Below, piece after piece: positions 41,991-52,789 of a stretch of DNA of 64,000 bases (position 1 is its first letter; the number at the start of each line of letters is the position of its first letter). The position numbers were made by a program, and so were the translations under genes. The stretch is taken from positions 74,003,279 to 74,067,278 of the forward strand of contig CM055097.1 in assembly GCA_029204225.1 (NCBI GenBank), in the 5' to 3' direction. A model generated the notes under the pieces. It worked only from the letters and a program-made list of their open reading frames with translations, was not told where the DNA came from and made no database searches. The stretch is from Diphasiastrum complanatum (lineage: Eukaryota > Streptophyta > Lycopodiopsida > Lycopodiales > Lycopodiaceae).

Positions 41991-43229
41991 TTGGAAAAAA
42001 CGTATTCTTCTTGAGCTTGATATTTTAGAATCTCTCAATGCATGTGCTATGCTTATTGAATCGAATTAGAATGTCGAGTCGAATGACTCTTCTAATCCTA
42101 ATTATTCTTGCTTCGAAGTTGTCAGAATCGATAGAGTCGATTACCTAGACAAGCACGAAGTCTAATGACTGTTAATTGTAGAAGAGACAGACAATTCAAA
42201 CAAGTCGATAAGAGAGCAGTATTAAAAAAACGATAATTTGGAGTAGCATATATCCACATTGACATAAATCTGAAAGCAATAAGAGAATGAATTTATTCAG
42301 AAAGTAAAGAATAAAAGTTAGGTGAAATGACGAGCACAAGACAATTGCAGTAGAAACCACGTACTCAAAACTAGCTCTTAGTTCTGTAACAACTTAGATG
42401 ATTCAAAGATCACTGGATAGCTTATTTTGACTCTTTGTTTGAATCTAATCGATGTGATAACATCTACAATGTTTGATGATTAATTACAATGATCATCCGA
42501 TTATGAATGCTTGTTTGCTTGATATATAGACACTGTTTTACTAATTTTGAGACAATTCAAGTTCCATTCTTTTCTTTTATGAGGTCCTATGCTCATAATT
42601 AAGTTCAATCACACAAACTTGACAAAGACCTATGCTCGAACTTAAGTTCGAGCACATGCTCCTTTGCTCGAACTTAAGTTCGAGCACACAAGCATGTACT
42701 AGAGAGGAAAGAGAGAGAAATTAATTTGTTCCAAAATCAAGAAATTCTCCCAATATTACTAAAACAGTGTTTATATCAAAATTTTCTAAAAAACTATATA
42801 TTTAATTAGACATATACTAATGTATTGAGACATTGATCTTTGTTGTTTGAGGTGGATTTTGGCTGAAATCATGGCTGTCACTATACAGGTAGGCAATCTC
42901 CACAATGATCAAATTAGCCAGCATAGGTGACTAGCATTATTTTGAGTGGTACCACATCAACATGGTAGTTGATAGTTTGTCGCTTCGAGTCTGAGTAGGG
43001 TTCGTTGGTGTCGAGGGTAACAAGGTTTGTATGTTTGATTCAACATAGATTGAATCGAACATTCGATTGTGTGTTGATAGTAGACACTCCTTTGATAGTT
43101 GGACCTTCCTTGATAGTACTATCGTGTAGGTACCTATTTTTTATTCTCATGTATTTTTATGGACTGTGTGACAATGCGAGTAAATATACACCAACATGAA
43201 TGAATCTGTAATCACAATGGGATTTAGGG
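41991..43229. other. No gene; holds twin palindromes
   Basis: No coding support on either strand. TCGA/CGAAG-rich words recur at 42060-42200, and two perfect palindromes lie at 42633-42686. Confidence 0.4.
42633..42686. repeat. Two copies of a perfect 22-bp palindrome
   Basis: Both 42633-42654 and 42665-42686 read TGCTCGAACTT followed by its exact reverse complement. They are 32 bp apart, with a decayed third copy near 42588-42612 (GCTCATAATTAAGTTCAATCA). Confidence 0.95.
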
Positions 43230-43620
43230 AGAGAAGGAATAAATTCAACACCCCACTTAATCTGGATCCATGAATTCCTTGATCTTCAGACTAAGCGATG
43301 CACAAAATATGTTGTGTGCACCAATGATCAATACCTTGGTGAATACATCTATTGTCATGTTTTGCATTGGACAATACCCTAAGCTTACCTCTATGTTGAG
43401 AATCATACTCATGACATAGTGATATTTAATTTCAACGTGCTTACTCCTTGAATGATATCTAGGATTAGCTTATAAGACAATGGCACTTTGATTATCACAT
43501 AAAACAATTGTCGGAGCATGCTACTGAATGTCCGATAACAGATTTCTCAACCATACTGTTTCTTTGGTTGTTTGAGAAGCAGCAATATACTTTGACAATG
43601 TAGAAGAAAGAGTGATAGAG
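43230..43620 (-). pseudogene. copia RNase H tail
   Basis: The minus strand reads LSKYIAASQTTKETVWLRNLL, LCDNQSAIVL, NPRYHSRSKHVEIKYHYV and MTIDVFTKVL, the C-terminal half of a copia RNase H with three stops. Nothing of the RT remains upstream. Confidence 0.78.
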
Positions 43621-43809
43621 GTTTGCTTAAGACTGTTACAGAGAAGAAGCATTACTCAGGTTTAAACATGTATTCCCAGCCTATCAGTGGGTAACTCAAA
43701 TCTGATACTCAGCTACATATGTAACCAGACAAAGCTCAAGAAGATCAATCTTCAATACAGAGAGCAATCCTACCACTAACTACTAAATCAGAAAACAATC
43801 AAGAACCAG

Positions 43810-44401
43810 ATTAACTACTGAAACAAAAAACTAGATTCCTAACAGCTTTTTAACAATCTAAGAATCAAGAAACACTCATCACTTGATGCTTAGACTACTC
43901 AAGAGCAATCAAGAACTGGGTTGTAAGGGAGTATGCAAGATCTGTACCACAAACCAGCCTATCTAGTTTACTTGAATGCTGATTACCACAAGATTCCACA
44001 AACAAGAACTGAATGCTAATCCACAACTAAGCAAGAAACAAGAAACAAGAACCTAGTTAATCCACAATGCAAAGGAATCAAGCATGCTCATAGAAATCTC
44101 ACTCAAGAGCATTGCCATGAACAAGGAGCTAAGCTTATCATCAAGAACTCGTGGAGGATCCTCTTTATTTGCTCAAGAGAACTTGACAATAAAATCAAAG
44201 CTCACTCACAAGAGAGGGGGGCCCTTAAATAAGCAAGAAGACTGCCCATGTGGAGCCCATGTGGCAATTCCACTAAATTAGAATTACATGTGGAATTTGC
44301 CCTTCCACTAAAGGTCACCATCAAAAGGTGGCTCACTCTAACTAATTTAAGGGGGGTCTACCTTTATTTACAATGCCTAGGAAACATTACTAGCTCCTAC
44401 A
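43810..44401. repeat. ~600-bp direct repeat, copy 1 (LTR-like)
   Basis: Starts at ACCAGATTAACTACTGAAAC and ends at AGCTCCTACATG. It closely matches 49498-50111 in the same orientation. It contains a hairpin-like AAGAATCAAG ... CTTGATGCTT pair. The right copy sits just beside a minus-strand copia RNase H, so the repeat is probably a copia LTR fragment. Confidence 0.85.
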
Positions 44402-44560
44402 TGGTCTCGGTTACAAAAAAATAAAATTATTGATACAAAATTAACCGAGCATTAAAAACAGATGCGTGCGAAGCTTAAACAGCCGATAAAGCCCTTGTCT
44501 AAGGAGACATAAATCAAACAATCAGACCAAGCTTCCACGTCTGGTAGTGAATCAACTCAA
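44402..44560. other. Spacer before gypsy pol
   Basis: A short stretch without coding support. The gag and protease of the gypsy element are absent. Confidence 0.4.
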
Positions 44561-45606
44561 ATGATTCCCAAAGTCTCAGAACATTTTGTGGACCCACCTT
44601 TCGATCTTCCACAGAAATTCAAAGACTTTACATTGGATGACATCGTTATCCAATTACCACAGCCACATCGGGAACCTACACCAAATTCCAATTCCTTTGA
44701 AGGACCCGCTAAGACAATTCCACTAAACCTTAAAGATCTTGATGAGGACATAGATCGAATGGTTCATGTTGGTGCACATCTGTCATCAACCCAACTCTCT
44801 GATCTAGAAACTTTATTACGCAAATACAGGGATGTATTTGCATGGAATTATACCGAAATGAAAGAAATCCCCCCTGACATAGTAGTACATTGAATTCCTC
44901 TAGAAGACAATGCTAAGCCTGTACCGCAGTAACCCAGTCTATCATGAGAGGATCGATGAGGATACTAAGAAATTGCTAGATGTTGGCTTCATTTATGAAG
45001 TCCAACATACTGATTGGGTATCACCCATTGTGGTTGTATCCAAGAAAAACGACAAGCTTCGTATATGTGTTGACCTTAAGAACCTTAATGCGGTTACGAA
45101 GAAAGATCATTTTCCCTTGCCCTTAACGATCCAAATATTAGAGAAAATGGTAGGAGCTGAAGCCTTCAACTTCTTGAATGGATTCAGCAGCTATTTCCTT
45201 GTTCAAATAGCCCCTGAAGATAAACATAAAACAGCTTTTGCCACAGAGAACGAGGTTTACGCTTATAATGTTATGCCTTTTGGCTTATGTAACGCCCCCT
45301 CAACATTCCAACGGGTCATGCAACTGGCCTTTCAAGATCTGTTACATCGGGTCGTGGAGATTTATCTCGACGATCTAGGTGTACATTGTTCCGCTGCTAC
45401 GCACCTAGACGCCTTGGAGAAAATCTTAATTCGCTGTCATAGGTTCGGCATCTCACTAAACCCTGATAAATGCCAAATATGGGTCACCCACGAGATTGTA
45501 CTCAGGCATATAATATCAAAGGGCGATATTTCTACCAACCCGTCAAAAATCAAGGTAATCGTGGACATGCCCCTACCTGCAACAGTGAAGGAAGTATATG
45601 TCGGGG
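44561..45606 (+). pseudogene. Gypsy RT
   Basis: 44561-44893 holds the segment before RT (LRKYRDVFAWNYTEMKEIPP). A stop and shift follow at 44893-44930. 44910-45626 is the RT: DVGFIYEVQHTDWVSPIVVV, RICVDLKNLNAVTKKDHFPLP, YNVMPFGLCNAPSTFQRVM, and EIYLDDLGVHC with the catalytic DD. It ends at MPLPATVKEV, where RNase H would normally follow. Confidence 0.87.
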
Positions 45607-46485
45607 GATTGACTTTGTTGGACTAATCAGTCCAGCAGCAAAACATACCCAAGCTCGATACATCTTCATAGCCACAGATTACGCCACTAAGTGGGTGGAG
45701 GCTCAAGCAACGAAGGACGCCAACGCAAAAACAGTTGCACATTTTCTTTACGAAAACAATATTATCCGTTTTGGCTGTCCCATAGACCTTGTTAGTAATC
45801 GCGGCACGCATTTTTTTAAATGTTGTCGTTGATAATCTCCTATGCCATTACCTTGTCGTTCACAGAAAAAGTACACCATACTATCCTAGGTATAATGGCC
45901 AGGCTGAATCAACTAACAAAACAATATGTAAAATTTTAACCAAGATAATTCAAACCAGTCGTTCTGATTGGGAAACAAAACTTTTCTCAGCTATCTGGGC
46001 TTACCGCACCACCCCAAAGAAAGCCACTGGTTGGGTTACCCCTTTCCACTTAGTATATGGTCAAGCGGCGGTAATGCCCGTAGAATTCTTAGTACCTTCG
46101 CTAAGAGTTACGAAAGCTTTCTCAACAGATCTCTGTGAAGAGGCTTCAATAGAAAAACAAGTCTAAACCAGGCTATTTACGTTAGCCCAGTTATGCGAGA
46201 CAAAACTAATATCTTATCATGCACAACTATTTAACAAACGATGCCAAAAGGCCTGGCATGACCGTCACCTGCGCAATAAAGATCTACACTTAGGTGACCA
46301 GGTGCTTCTTTATACATCAAAGAAGCACCCCAGCAAATTGAAGTTCAAAAGTGAGGGGCCATATGTTATTAACAAAATATTTCCTAATGGTGCAGTCCAG
46401 TTACAAACACTTGACGGGACACTCCTAGACACTATCGTAAACGGTGGTCGTCTACGGCGGTACTACGAAGAGTTGTTCCTGTTTC
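45600..46485 (+). pseudogene. Gypsy integrase core and C-terminal domain
   Basis: Begins at FVGLISPAAKHTQARYIFIAT and YATKWVEAQATKDANAKTV. The second Asp box reads VSNRGTHF, with Asn for Asp. After a frameshift come YYPRYNGQAESTNKTICKIL with the Glu, WAYRTTPKKATGWVTPF, and the C-terminal LGDQVLLYTSKKHPSKLKFK and GPYVINKIFPNGAVQL. It ends near an A-run at 46492. Confidence 0.85.
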
Positions 46486-46865
46486 CTGATGAAAAAAAAA
46501 AAAAAGCCTATTATGTTAATGTTACTTTATTCCTTTCCTTGTACATCTCGTTTTTTTATGCCTATTGTTCACCTCGTTCCTTGTTTATACTTCATATCAT
46601 TACTTACGTACAATCTATGCATTTTTCTTTTTTTTTTGTCTTCTGTTCATACTCATGGGTCATGGATGTTCTAGATCGACAACTGATAGGCTACGCCTTA
46701 GAAAATCATTCTCACACTTCTGCCACCTCACCTTTGTCTCACTGGTATCTCAGGATAACCAACATTCCTGGAGATACACCTTTTTCATAAGAACTTCTAC
46801 TCTGAGCCACAGTCATATTTCTTTGAAGTTCTTCACTTGCATCAAACAGATCCATTTATTCATCA
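46486..46865. other. No gene; T-rich
   Basis: T-rich sequence with only chance ORFs. Confidence 0.35.
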
Positions 46866-47170
46866 TGAGATTTTCTCAAATCTCAACCAAAGTGCTCCTG
46901 TCAAATCTCAACTGGAGCACTCCGCTCAAATCTCAACCGAAGTGCTCCTGTCAAATCTCAACCGGAGCACTCCGTTCAAATCTCAACCGGAGCACTCCGC
47001 TCACATCTCAACCGAAGCATTCAGTTGAATCTTGACCAAAGAAGTTCTATCAGATCTCGACCGAAGCTTCCCTGTCAGATCTCGATCGGAGCAGTTCTGT
47101 CAAATCTCAATCGGAGCGGTTCTGTCAAATCTCGATCGAAGCAGTCATTTCAAATCTCGACCGGAGGACA
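46866..47170. repeat. 25-bp minisatellite, ~12 units
   Basis: Units of 24-26 bp with core AAATCTCAACCGGAGC and a variable half (ACTCCGCTC, TGCTCCTGTC, AGTTCTGTC). Left units read CTCAACCG and right ones CTCGATCG, so the array has drifted along its length. No CRISPR-like spacer pattern. Confidence 0.9.
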
Positions 47171-47811
47171 TACAATCGAATTTCATGAACCGGCACGTCC
47201 CATCTCCCTTGCAACCAGACGGCGGCGGCAATAAATGCCCTCACCCCGAAGCCATTTACACCTCAGCGAAGTGCGAGCTCAAGCGTCTTCTGGCACCGAT
47301 CTGCGGTGATCTTCTTGCTATTGTGTCTGATCCCTGTGCTTGACTGTTCAATCCTTCAATGATCAACCACCATCTCTACACTCTACCAACCACCACCGTT
47401 ATCACTCCCTTACGAGCGCCATCACCGAAACTTTCAAACCCAACGTTGCCGGCAGAATACCTCATATCACAAATTCTTGCATGCTGAGGGGTAGTGTCAC
47501 GTGAGCACTCATCACGTCACACTATTGAACATCCTAAAATCACTATCACAAACCGTATACCTTCAACCCGCTTCATTCCTCACAGATCCACATCCATAAC
47601 ATTACAACCCTTGTCAAACACCTCCACTTGCTGCTATTCCACTCCCCATCTTTCTTAACTCAACCTCACTCTGTTCACCCTCCTTTACATCATCCTATTT
47701 CGTTTACCACCCACACCGTTCTATCCAACACAACCATCTTCCGCATATCTCCCTTTCCAAACCCTTTGATACATCACCCCCTACACACTTTCTGAACCAT
47801 TTTGCACCCTC
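47171..47811. other. Spacer between minisatellites
   Basis: C-rich sequence without a recognised gene. Confidence 0.35.
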
Positions 47812-48160
47812 ACTTCCCATCTCAACCGAAGCCCACTCCTTCAAATCTCAACCGAAGTCCTCCCTTCCCATCTCAACCGGAGCCCACTCCTTCAAATCTC
47901 AACCGAAGTCCTCCCTTCCCATCTCAACCGGAGCCCGCTCCTTCAAATCTCAACCGAAGTCCTCCCTTCCCATCTCAACCGGAGCCCACTCCTTCAGATC
48001 TCAACCGAAGTCCTCCCTTCCCATCTCAACCGGAGCCCACTCCTTCAGATCCCAACCAAAGTCCTCCCTTCACATCTCAACCGGATCCCACTCCTTCAGA
48101 TCTCAACTGAAGTCCTCCCTTCACATCTCAACTGGAGCCCAACCCTTCAAATTTCAATCG
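47812..48160. repeat. 51-bp minisatellite (two ~25-bp halves), ~6 units
   Basis: Alternating halves CCATCTCAACCGGAGCCCAC and AAATCTCAACCGAAGTCC make a 51-bp period. The core is the same as in the array at 46866. Because 51 is a multiple of three, one frame gives a Pro/Ser/Asn-rich repeat ORF (47802-48110). Confidence 0.92.
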
Positions 48161-48232
48161 ACGCCCTTACCACTGTCTCACCCCTCAACCGACACAGTTT
48201 CTCCAGAATCTCCCTTCTTCCATTTTTCCACC

Positions 48233-49302
48233 ATGTTGTCCCATCTCAGTTCAAGTTCTGATGATCCCGAAGCAAGCAAGCTCGACATCCAGCTATGCAA
48301 GTTAGACCTTACAGAGATGCAGACCTGGTACAAGCAGGCAGAGTCCTTCTTCAAGGAAATTGAATTTCAGGTCCCTGTCTTGACAGGCTATCAAAGCCCG
48401 TATCTGGTACACATGGCATATGCCAATTATCATACCATGGCAAGATCATGTCAAATCATAGTTCCCCCTATAAGAATTAGTGAAGCCCGAGGACATTCAA
48501 TTCCAGGCCCCATAGGCCTCAGCCATCGGGATGGAAAAATATGTAAGGCTGATCCAGGAACGGGAAGCCGAAAAGCGAAATTTCGAAAACATTGTGGCCA
48601 AACAAGAGAAGATCATCCTGGAGTCCCAGAAGCAACTGGAAGACACTACGAAGGCCCTGCAACAAGTCTTGGACAAGGTGAACCAACTATGGGACATGGC
48701 ATGCAAGGCTCAAGCAGGTGCTCAATCAATAAAGCCGCGGGATGATGATGGGAATGATGGCATAGGAAATCAAGACGGGCAAACCCACCCATCAGATGGT
48801 AGCTTGGGATTGGGTGGCCAGAGAGCCAGTGCTGCTTCCATGACTTTTCCCCGACCCCCTCCCACCTTTAACCCTTCCTCCTACTCTGCATTTAATTTTC
48901 TGAAACATTCATTCCAACTTACCCAATTCTTCCATCTCCCCTCTCTTCATCATCTCCTAGCAAAATAATGGGCCTATCAAAAGGTCCAGCTGACACTTAC
49001 AAAGCCCGACGGGACGAGTTCCTCCAACAACTCCACCCCCCAGTGCTGCGTATAACTTGTTGATTCCACCTCCTCCTAAATCGTTCACCCCTGCACCTCT
49101 CTCTCCAGATCATTCCATCCCTGACCTTCCAGAAACTAACACTGACATGGGGGGTGATGATGACTTCTTGGCAGACCAACCAGAAACGAGAAGGTTCTTT
49201 CCCAGACCAGACACAAGTGCAGCTGAGCCATCGACAAGCGAGCGGGCTAAAGAGAAAGATACAGGCACCAAGGCCCTAGATGATTATCTGGCAAGGCCAT
49301 CT
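48233..49302 (+). pseudogene. Coiled-coil ORF downstream of gypsy pol
   Basis: 48233-48530 reads PEASKLDIQLCKLDLTEMQ and WYKQAESFFKEIEFQ. The frame then passes to 48531-48968, where EKYVRLIQEREAEKRNFENI, KQEKIILESQKQLED and TTKALQQVLDKVNQL form a long coiled coil. A Pro-rich part continues at 49057-49302. Function unknown: it may be an extra 3' ORF of the gypsy element or the Gag start of another one. Confidence 0.5.
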
Positions 49303-49497
49303 TAGCTACGTAGGACAACTTCCCCTACTAGGCCCATAGGCAAACTGGCTGACACAAGAGAGTCAGAGAAATTTGAGAGAAAATACCCTCCCAACATGAG
49401 GGGAGGCAAAGAAGACATTGATCAAAGCCAATACTCCACCAGGGCCGAGATCATTGTCGCGCTACAACCGCAGCCAATGTGGCGAAGTAAAGTCCCG
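49303..49497. other. Spacer, weak retroelement character
   Basis: One frame (49396-49500) continues a charged, Gln-rich peptide and is cut by the repeat at 49498. Confidence 0.35.
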
Positions 49498-50111
49498 AAG
49501 ACCAGATTAACTACTGAAACAAGAAACAAAATTCAAGAAACTAAATTCTTAACAACATTTAACAATCTAAGAATCAAGAAACATTCATCATTTGATGCTT
49601 AGACTACTCAAGAACAATCAAGAACTGGGTTGTAAGGGAGTATGCAAGATCTATACCACAAACCAGCCTATCTAGTTTACTTGAATGCTGATTACCACAA
49701 GATTCCACAAACAAGAACTAAATGCTAATCCACAACTAAGCAAGAAACAAGAAACAAGAACCTAGTTAATCCACAATGCAAAGGAATCAAGCATGCTCAT
49801 AGAAATCTCACTCAAGAGCATTGCCATGAACAAGGAGCTAAGCTATCATCAAGAACTCGTGGAGTATCCTCTTTATTTGCTCAAGAGAACTTGACAATAC
49901 AATCAAAGCTCCCTCACAAGAGAGGGGGGCCCTTAAATAAGCAAGAAGGCTGCCCATGTGGAGCCCATGTGGCAATTCCACTAAAATAGAATTACATGTG
50001 GAATTTGCCCTTCCACTAAAGGTCACCATCAAAAGGTGGCTCACTCTAACTAATTTAAGGGGGGTCTACCTTTATTTACAATGCCTAGGAAACATTACTA
50101 GCTCCTACATG
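49498..50111. repeat. ~600-bp direct repeat, copy 2 (LTR-like)
   Basis: Matches 43810-44401 closely over its length. After CTCCTACATGA it continues with unrelated sequence. In minus orientation the copia RNase H tail at 50500-50900 lies just before it, so this is probably that element's 3' LTR. Confidence 0.85.
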
Positions 50112-50499
50112 ATCATTCCTTCTTTGGGATACACCATGTAGGCTCACATAGTTAACTCACTATCTTCCTAGCTAGTATTTCCTCGGCTCTCATGCTCGGC
50201 TCTCAGCTTCTTATGCTCTCTTCCTTCTGAGACCTCCTCGGTCATGGGTGAGAGATAACTTGTGTCTCCAGCTTGGCTTGGCACTTGGAGATTCCCTAGA
50301 ATCTACTAACAGTTTGCCTCCCTAATCTAGAAGGGTAAGCCTTAGAGGGGTTATTCTTTCTTTCTCTCATTGTGTAGAGCATTGCCTAGAGTTGGATCTT
50401 ACACTCAAGAATACTCACCCATGCTATCATGCCCTCTCACATCCTTCCATTCTCAAGCTAGTGGATCCATAGTCGGAACGGTGGTAGAAGAGCTAACAG
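50112..50499. other. Probable rest of a copia 3' LTR region
   Basis: No coding support. It lies between LTR-like copy 2 and the RNase H tail. LTR start and PPT could not be fixed. Confidence 0.4.
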
Positions 50500-50900
50500 C
50501 TTAGCAACTTCGTGAATATATCATCTGCTTTGTGTAGCGGTACTACTACAATGAATCACATCTATATCCTCTGAACAAAGTTTCTCGCATATAAAGTGAT
50601 ACTTTATTTCCATATGTTTTATTCTAGCATGAAACACATGATTTTTAGCCAATTGAATTCCACTCTGACTAACCCAAGAGACGATTGGGCCTTTGGTTTG
50701 CTTTATTGCAATCTCTTTAAATAGCTATCATAGCCAAACTGCTTCTTGTGTTGTAGAACATAAGGCTTTTTATTCAGCTTCAATGGTGGAAAGTGATACG
50801 GTGTTCCACTTTTTGCTTGACCAGAAAAAACAACCATTTCCAACATCGAAAGCATAACCAGTGGTAGATCTTTTATCATCTATACTACTTGTTGGGGATG
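50500..50900 (-). pseudogene. copia RNase H tail
   Basis: The minus strand reads DDKRSTTGYAFDVGNGCFFWSS, SLSTIEAE (Glu), QEAVWL, SGIQLAKNHVFHARIKHMEI and KYHFICEKL, with several stops. The RT is not found upstream. Confidence 0.8.
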
Positions 50901-51429
50901 TGCGAAAGCACGTTGCGACATGGGCGAGTATCCCTCGGTGCATGAAACCACGTCTATCAAATTCGGGCTGACTTCGACTGCCCTATTTGATCACAACTTC
51001 GAAGTCACCGGATCGATGCAATCGATTCCATGGCCATGCACAGATTAGATTGGTTTATGATTTAGATTTGCGGAAACGTATTAGGTGCAAAAATTAGAGC
51101 AACATGATCGACTCAGACTATCAGTCAAACAAAATGATTTAACTTGCTAATAAGTTTATCTACAAGCAACAATCGATCAGAACATGAATAAAATGGGCAT
51201 TCAATCATAGTATACATGACCTAGATTCCTGAAACATTGAATGTAATCAGAGTCGTGTTCTTCTTGAAACAATACTCTAAGATAACAAAGAGAAAAAACA
51301 AAACAATTACGCTTTGGATGTTCGATTGATCAAATATGTAGATTATTAAGCTAACCGAGCAACTGATAAAATGCTGGATATATACACATGGCTAACTAAC
51401 TAAAAGAATAAATGCTTTAAAATCACCCA
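50901..51429. other. No recognisable gene
   Basis: Contains TTCGAAGT and ATCGATGCAATCGATT words similar in kind to those at 42060-42160, but no shared block long enough to call a repeat. Confidence 0.35.
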
Positions 51430-51930
51430 ATTTGTATTTGCCCCCTACAACTCTCCCTTGTCCTCATCACTCTTACCCTTCTTTGGAATATGCTTCCAGC
51501 CTTTATGCATGCCTCTAGCTACCAATGTCTAATCCTCTTGAGTAGCATGTCTCGATTTGACCTCTTTATGTCTTTGCTCTTCCTGCAACAAGATCCCATG
51601 TAGATCTTTGAAAGTGAGCAATCTCTCCCTTGTTGTTAGGCTACTCATGAAAATTTGCAAGCCTTCTGATACAGTATGGACCAATTTGATATCCCTTTTG
51701 GGCTCACCAATGGCAATTGATTGGTCTCATAGTTTCTTGATCCTAGTGAAGAAGGATCTCACACTTTTTTTGTCCTCTATCCTAATAATGTTTAGCCTTG
51801 ACTTCAAAAACATGGCTCGAGATAGATTGGCAGTTTGATATTTGCCCTTAAGGCTTCTCAAACACCTTTAGCTGAAACCGCATTGCTAATGTGGGTGATC
51901 ACATGGTCCTTCACTGATAGATTGATCAAA
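51430..51930 (-). pseudogene. copia gag fragment
   Basis: The minus strand reads the UBN2 Gag core: AMFLKSRLNIIRIEDKKSVR, FFTRIKKL, SIAIGEPKRDIKLVHTVSEG, FMSSLTTRERLLTFKDLHGI and LLQEEQRH, followed by a basic linker. It is broken by stops. Together with the RNase H tail at 50500 it may be the two ends of one element with the middle lost. Confidence 0.75.
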
Positions 51931-52339
51931 GATAAAATGTTTGCAGATTCCACACTCTAGAATCTGTTTACTAACTCTTTGTTTTTTTACTTCTCTTGGT
52001 TACAACTGTGTGCTTGTGTTCTGCCTGTCAGCAAAGGTTGTGGGCATGTCTTAGTGTTTATCTTGCTTATTACCATGCCCAGATCAGGCAAACAGATTCT
52101 CAGGGTTGTAGTATAGTTCAACCTGTCATGGATACTCCAATTTCGAATACTCTTGAACTCTTGAAATCACTTGCATTTATTCTACCATGCAAGCACACCA
52201 AGAATGCCCAAAAACAGCTCTTCTTGAAACATGACTAGAATAGATCATTGCAAAATGGAAACTAATCTACTTGCAAGATCAGAATATTACTCTAGCATGT
52301 CTCATTCCACATCAAAAACAAGAAAACACTTCTACAGAC
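51931..52339. other. No recognisable gene
   Basis: Only short chance ORFs. Probably flank of the LTR that ends at 52770. Confidence 0.35.
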
Positions 52340-52379
52340 ATTCAAGAATCAAGAAGCTCCATCTTCTTGATTCTTGAAT
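52340..52379. repeat. Perfect 17-bp hairpin, 6-nt loop
   Basis: The arms ATTCAAGAATCAAGAAG and its exact reverse complement flank CTCCAT. Confidence 0.95.
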
Positions 52380-52533
52380 TTTCCAAAAAACTCAAGAAAC
52401 TAAAACGTAAATGAATTTGCAAGATCTACACCACATTATTGGCTACAAATCTCTTGGATGCTTGCAACCTACATTAATTCACGAAAACATGAAACAAGAA
52501 ACTAATTAAACTAAACTAGACAGCATTTTTGAA

Positions 52534-52573
52534 GTCCAAGAATCAAGAAACACTCATTTCTTGATTCTTGGAC
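52534..52573. repeat. Perfect 17-bp hairpin, 6-nt loop (second)
   Basis: The arms GTCCAAGAATCAAGAAA and its exact reverse complement flank CACTCA. The core CAAGAATCAAGAA is the same as in the hairpin at 52340. Confidence 0.95.
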
Positions 52574-52579
52574 ACCCCA

Positions 52580-52770
52580 AGAACATCAAGAACTAGAATG
52601 TCTACATAATGAATGTAAAATGTACAAATAAACCCTAAACCCTGATAGAGAGAGAAAACCTAGGAGTAGACTACTAGACTAGCCTACGACTAGTTACAGT
52701 TGTCAATAATAAAGTACATCGTGAACAGTAACTAAGAAGCGTAACAATGAAGTTTATCATTGTTCTAACA
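52580..52770 (-). repeat. 3' LTR part of the minus-strand copia
   Basis: The last 90 bp (TAGTTACAG ... TTCTAACA) match the right LTR end at 57868-57947 in the same orientation. The preceding 50 bp match it only when inverted. The left LTR boundary is not found. Confidence 0.75.
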
Positions 52771-52782
52771 CTCTCCCTCAAT
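52771..52782 (-). other. Polypurine tract of the minus-strand copia
   Basis: The minus strand reads ATTGAGGGAGAG directly before the LTR start TGTTAGAAC. Confidence 0.8.
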
Positions 52783-52789
52783 GATAAAA

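Larger units (their letters stand above)
44561..46485 (+). mobile_element. Ty3/gypsy pol remnant, RNase H deleted
   Basis: Plus-strand pol pieces in order: linker, RT, then directly the integrase core and C-terminal domain. RNase H and the integrase zinc module are missing at about 45600. Frameshifts, stops, and the absence of gag and protease make it non-autonomous. Confidence 0.85.

Noticed and set aside
47802-48110. 102-residue Pro/Ser/Asn repeat ORF as a structural protein
   Set aside because: It results from a 51-bp minisatellite whose unit is divisible by three. No start context or flanking coding support.
46866-48160. CRISPR-like array
   Set aside because: The units are contiguous tandem repeats with gradual drift and no unique spacers, in a plant genome with retroelements.
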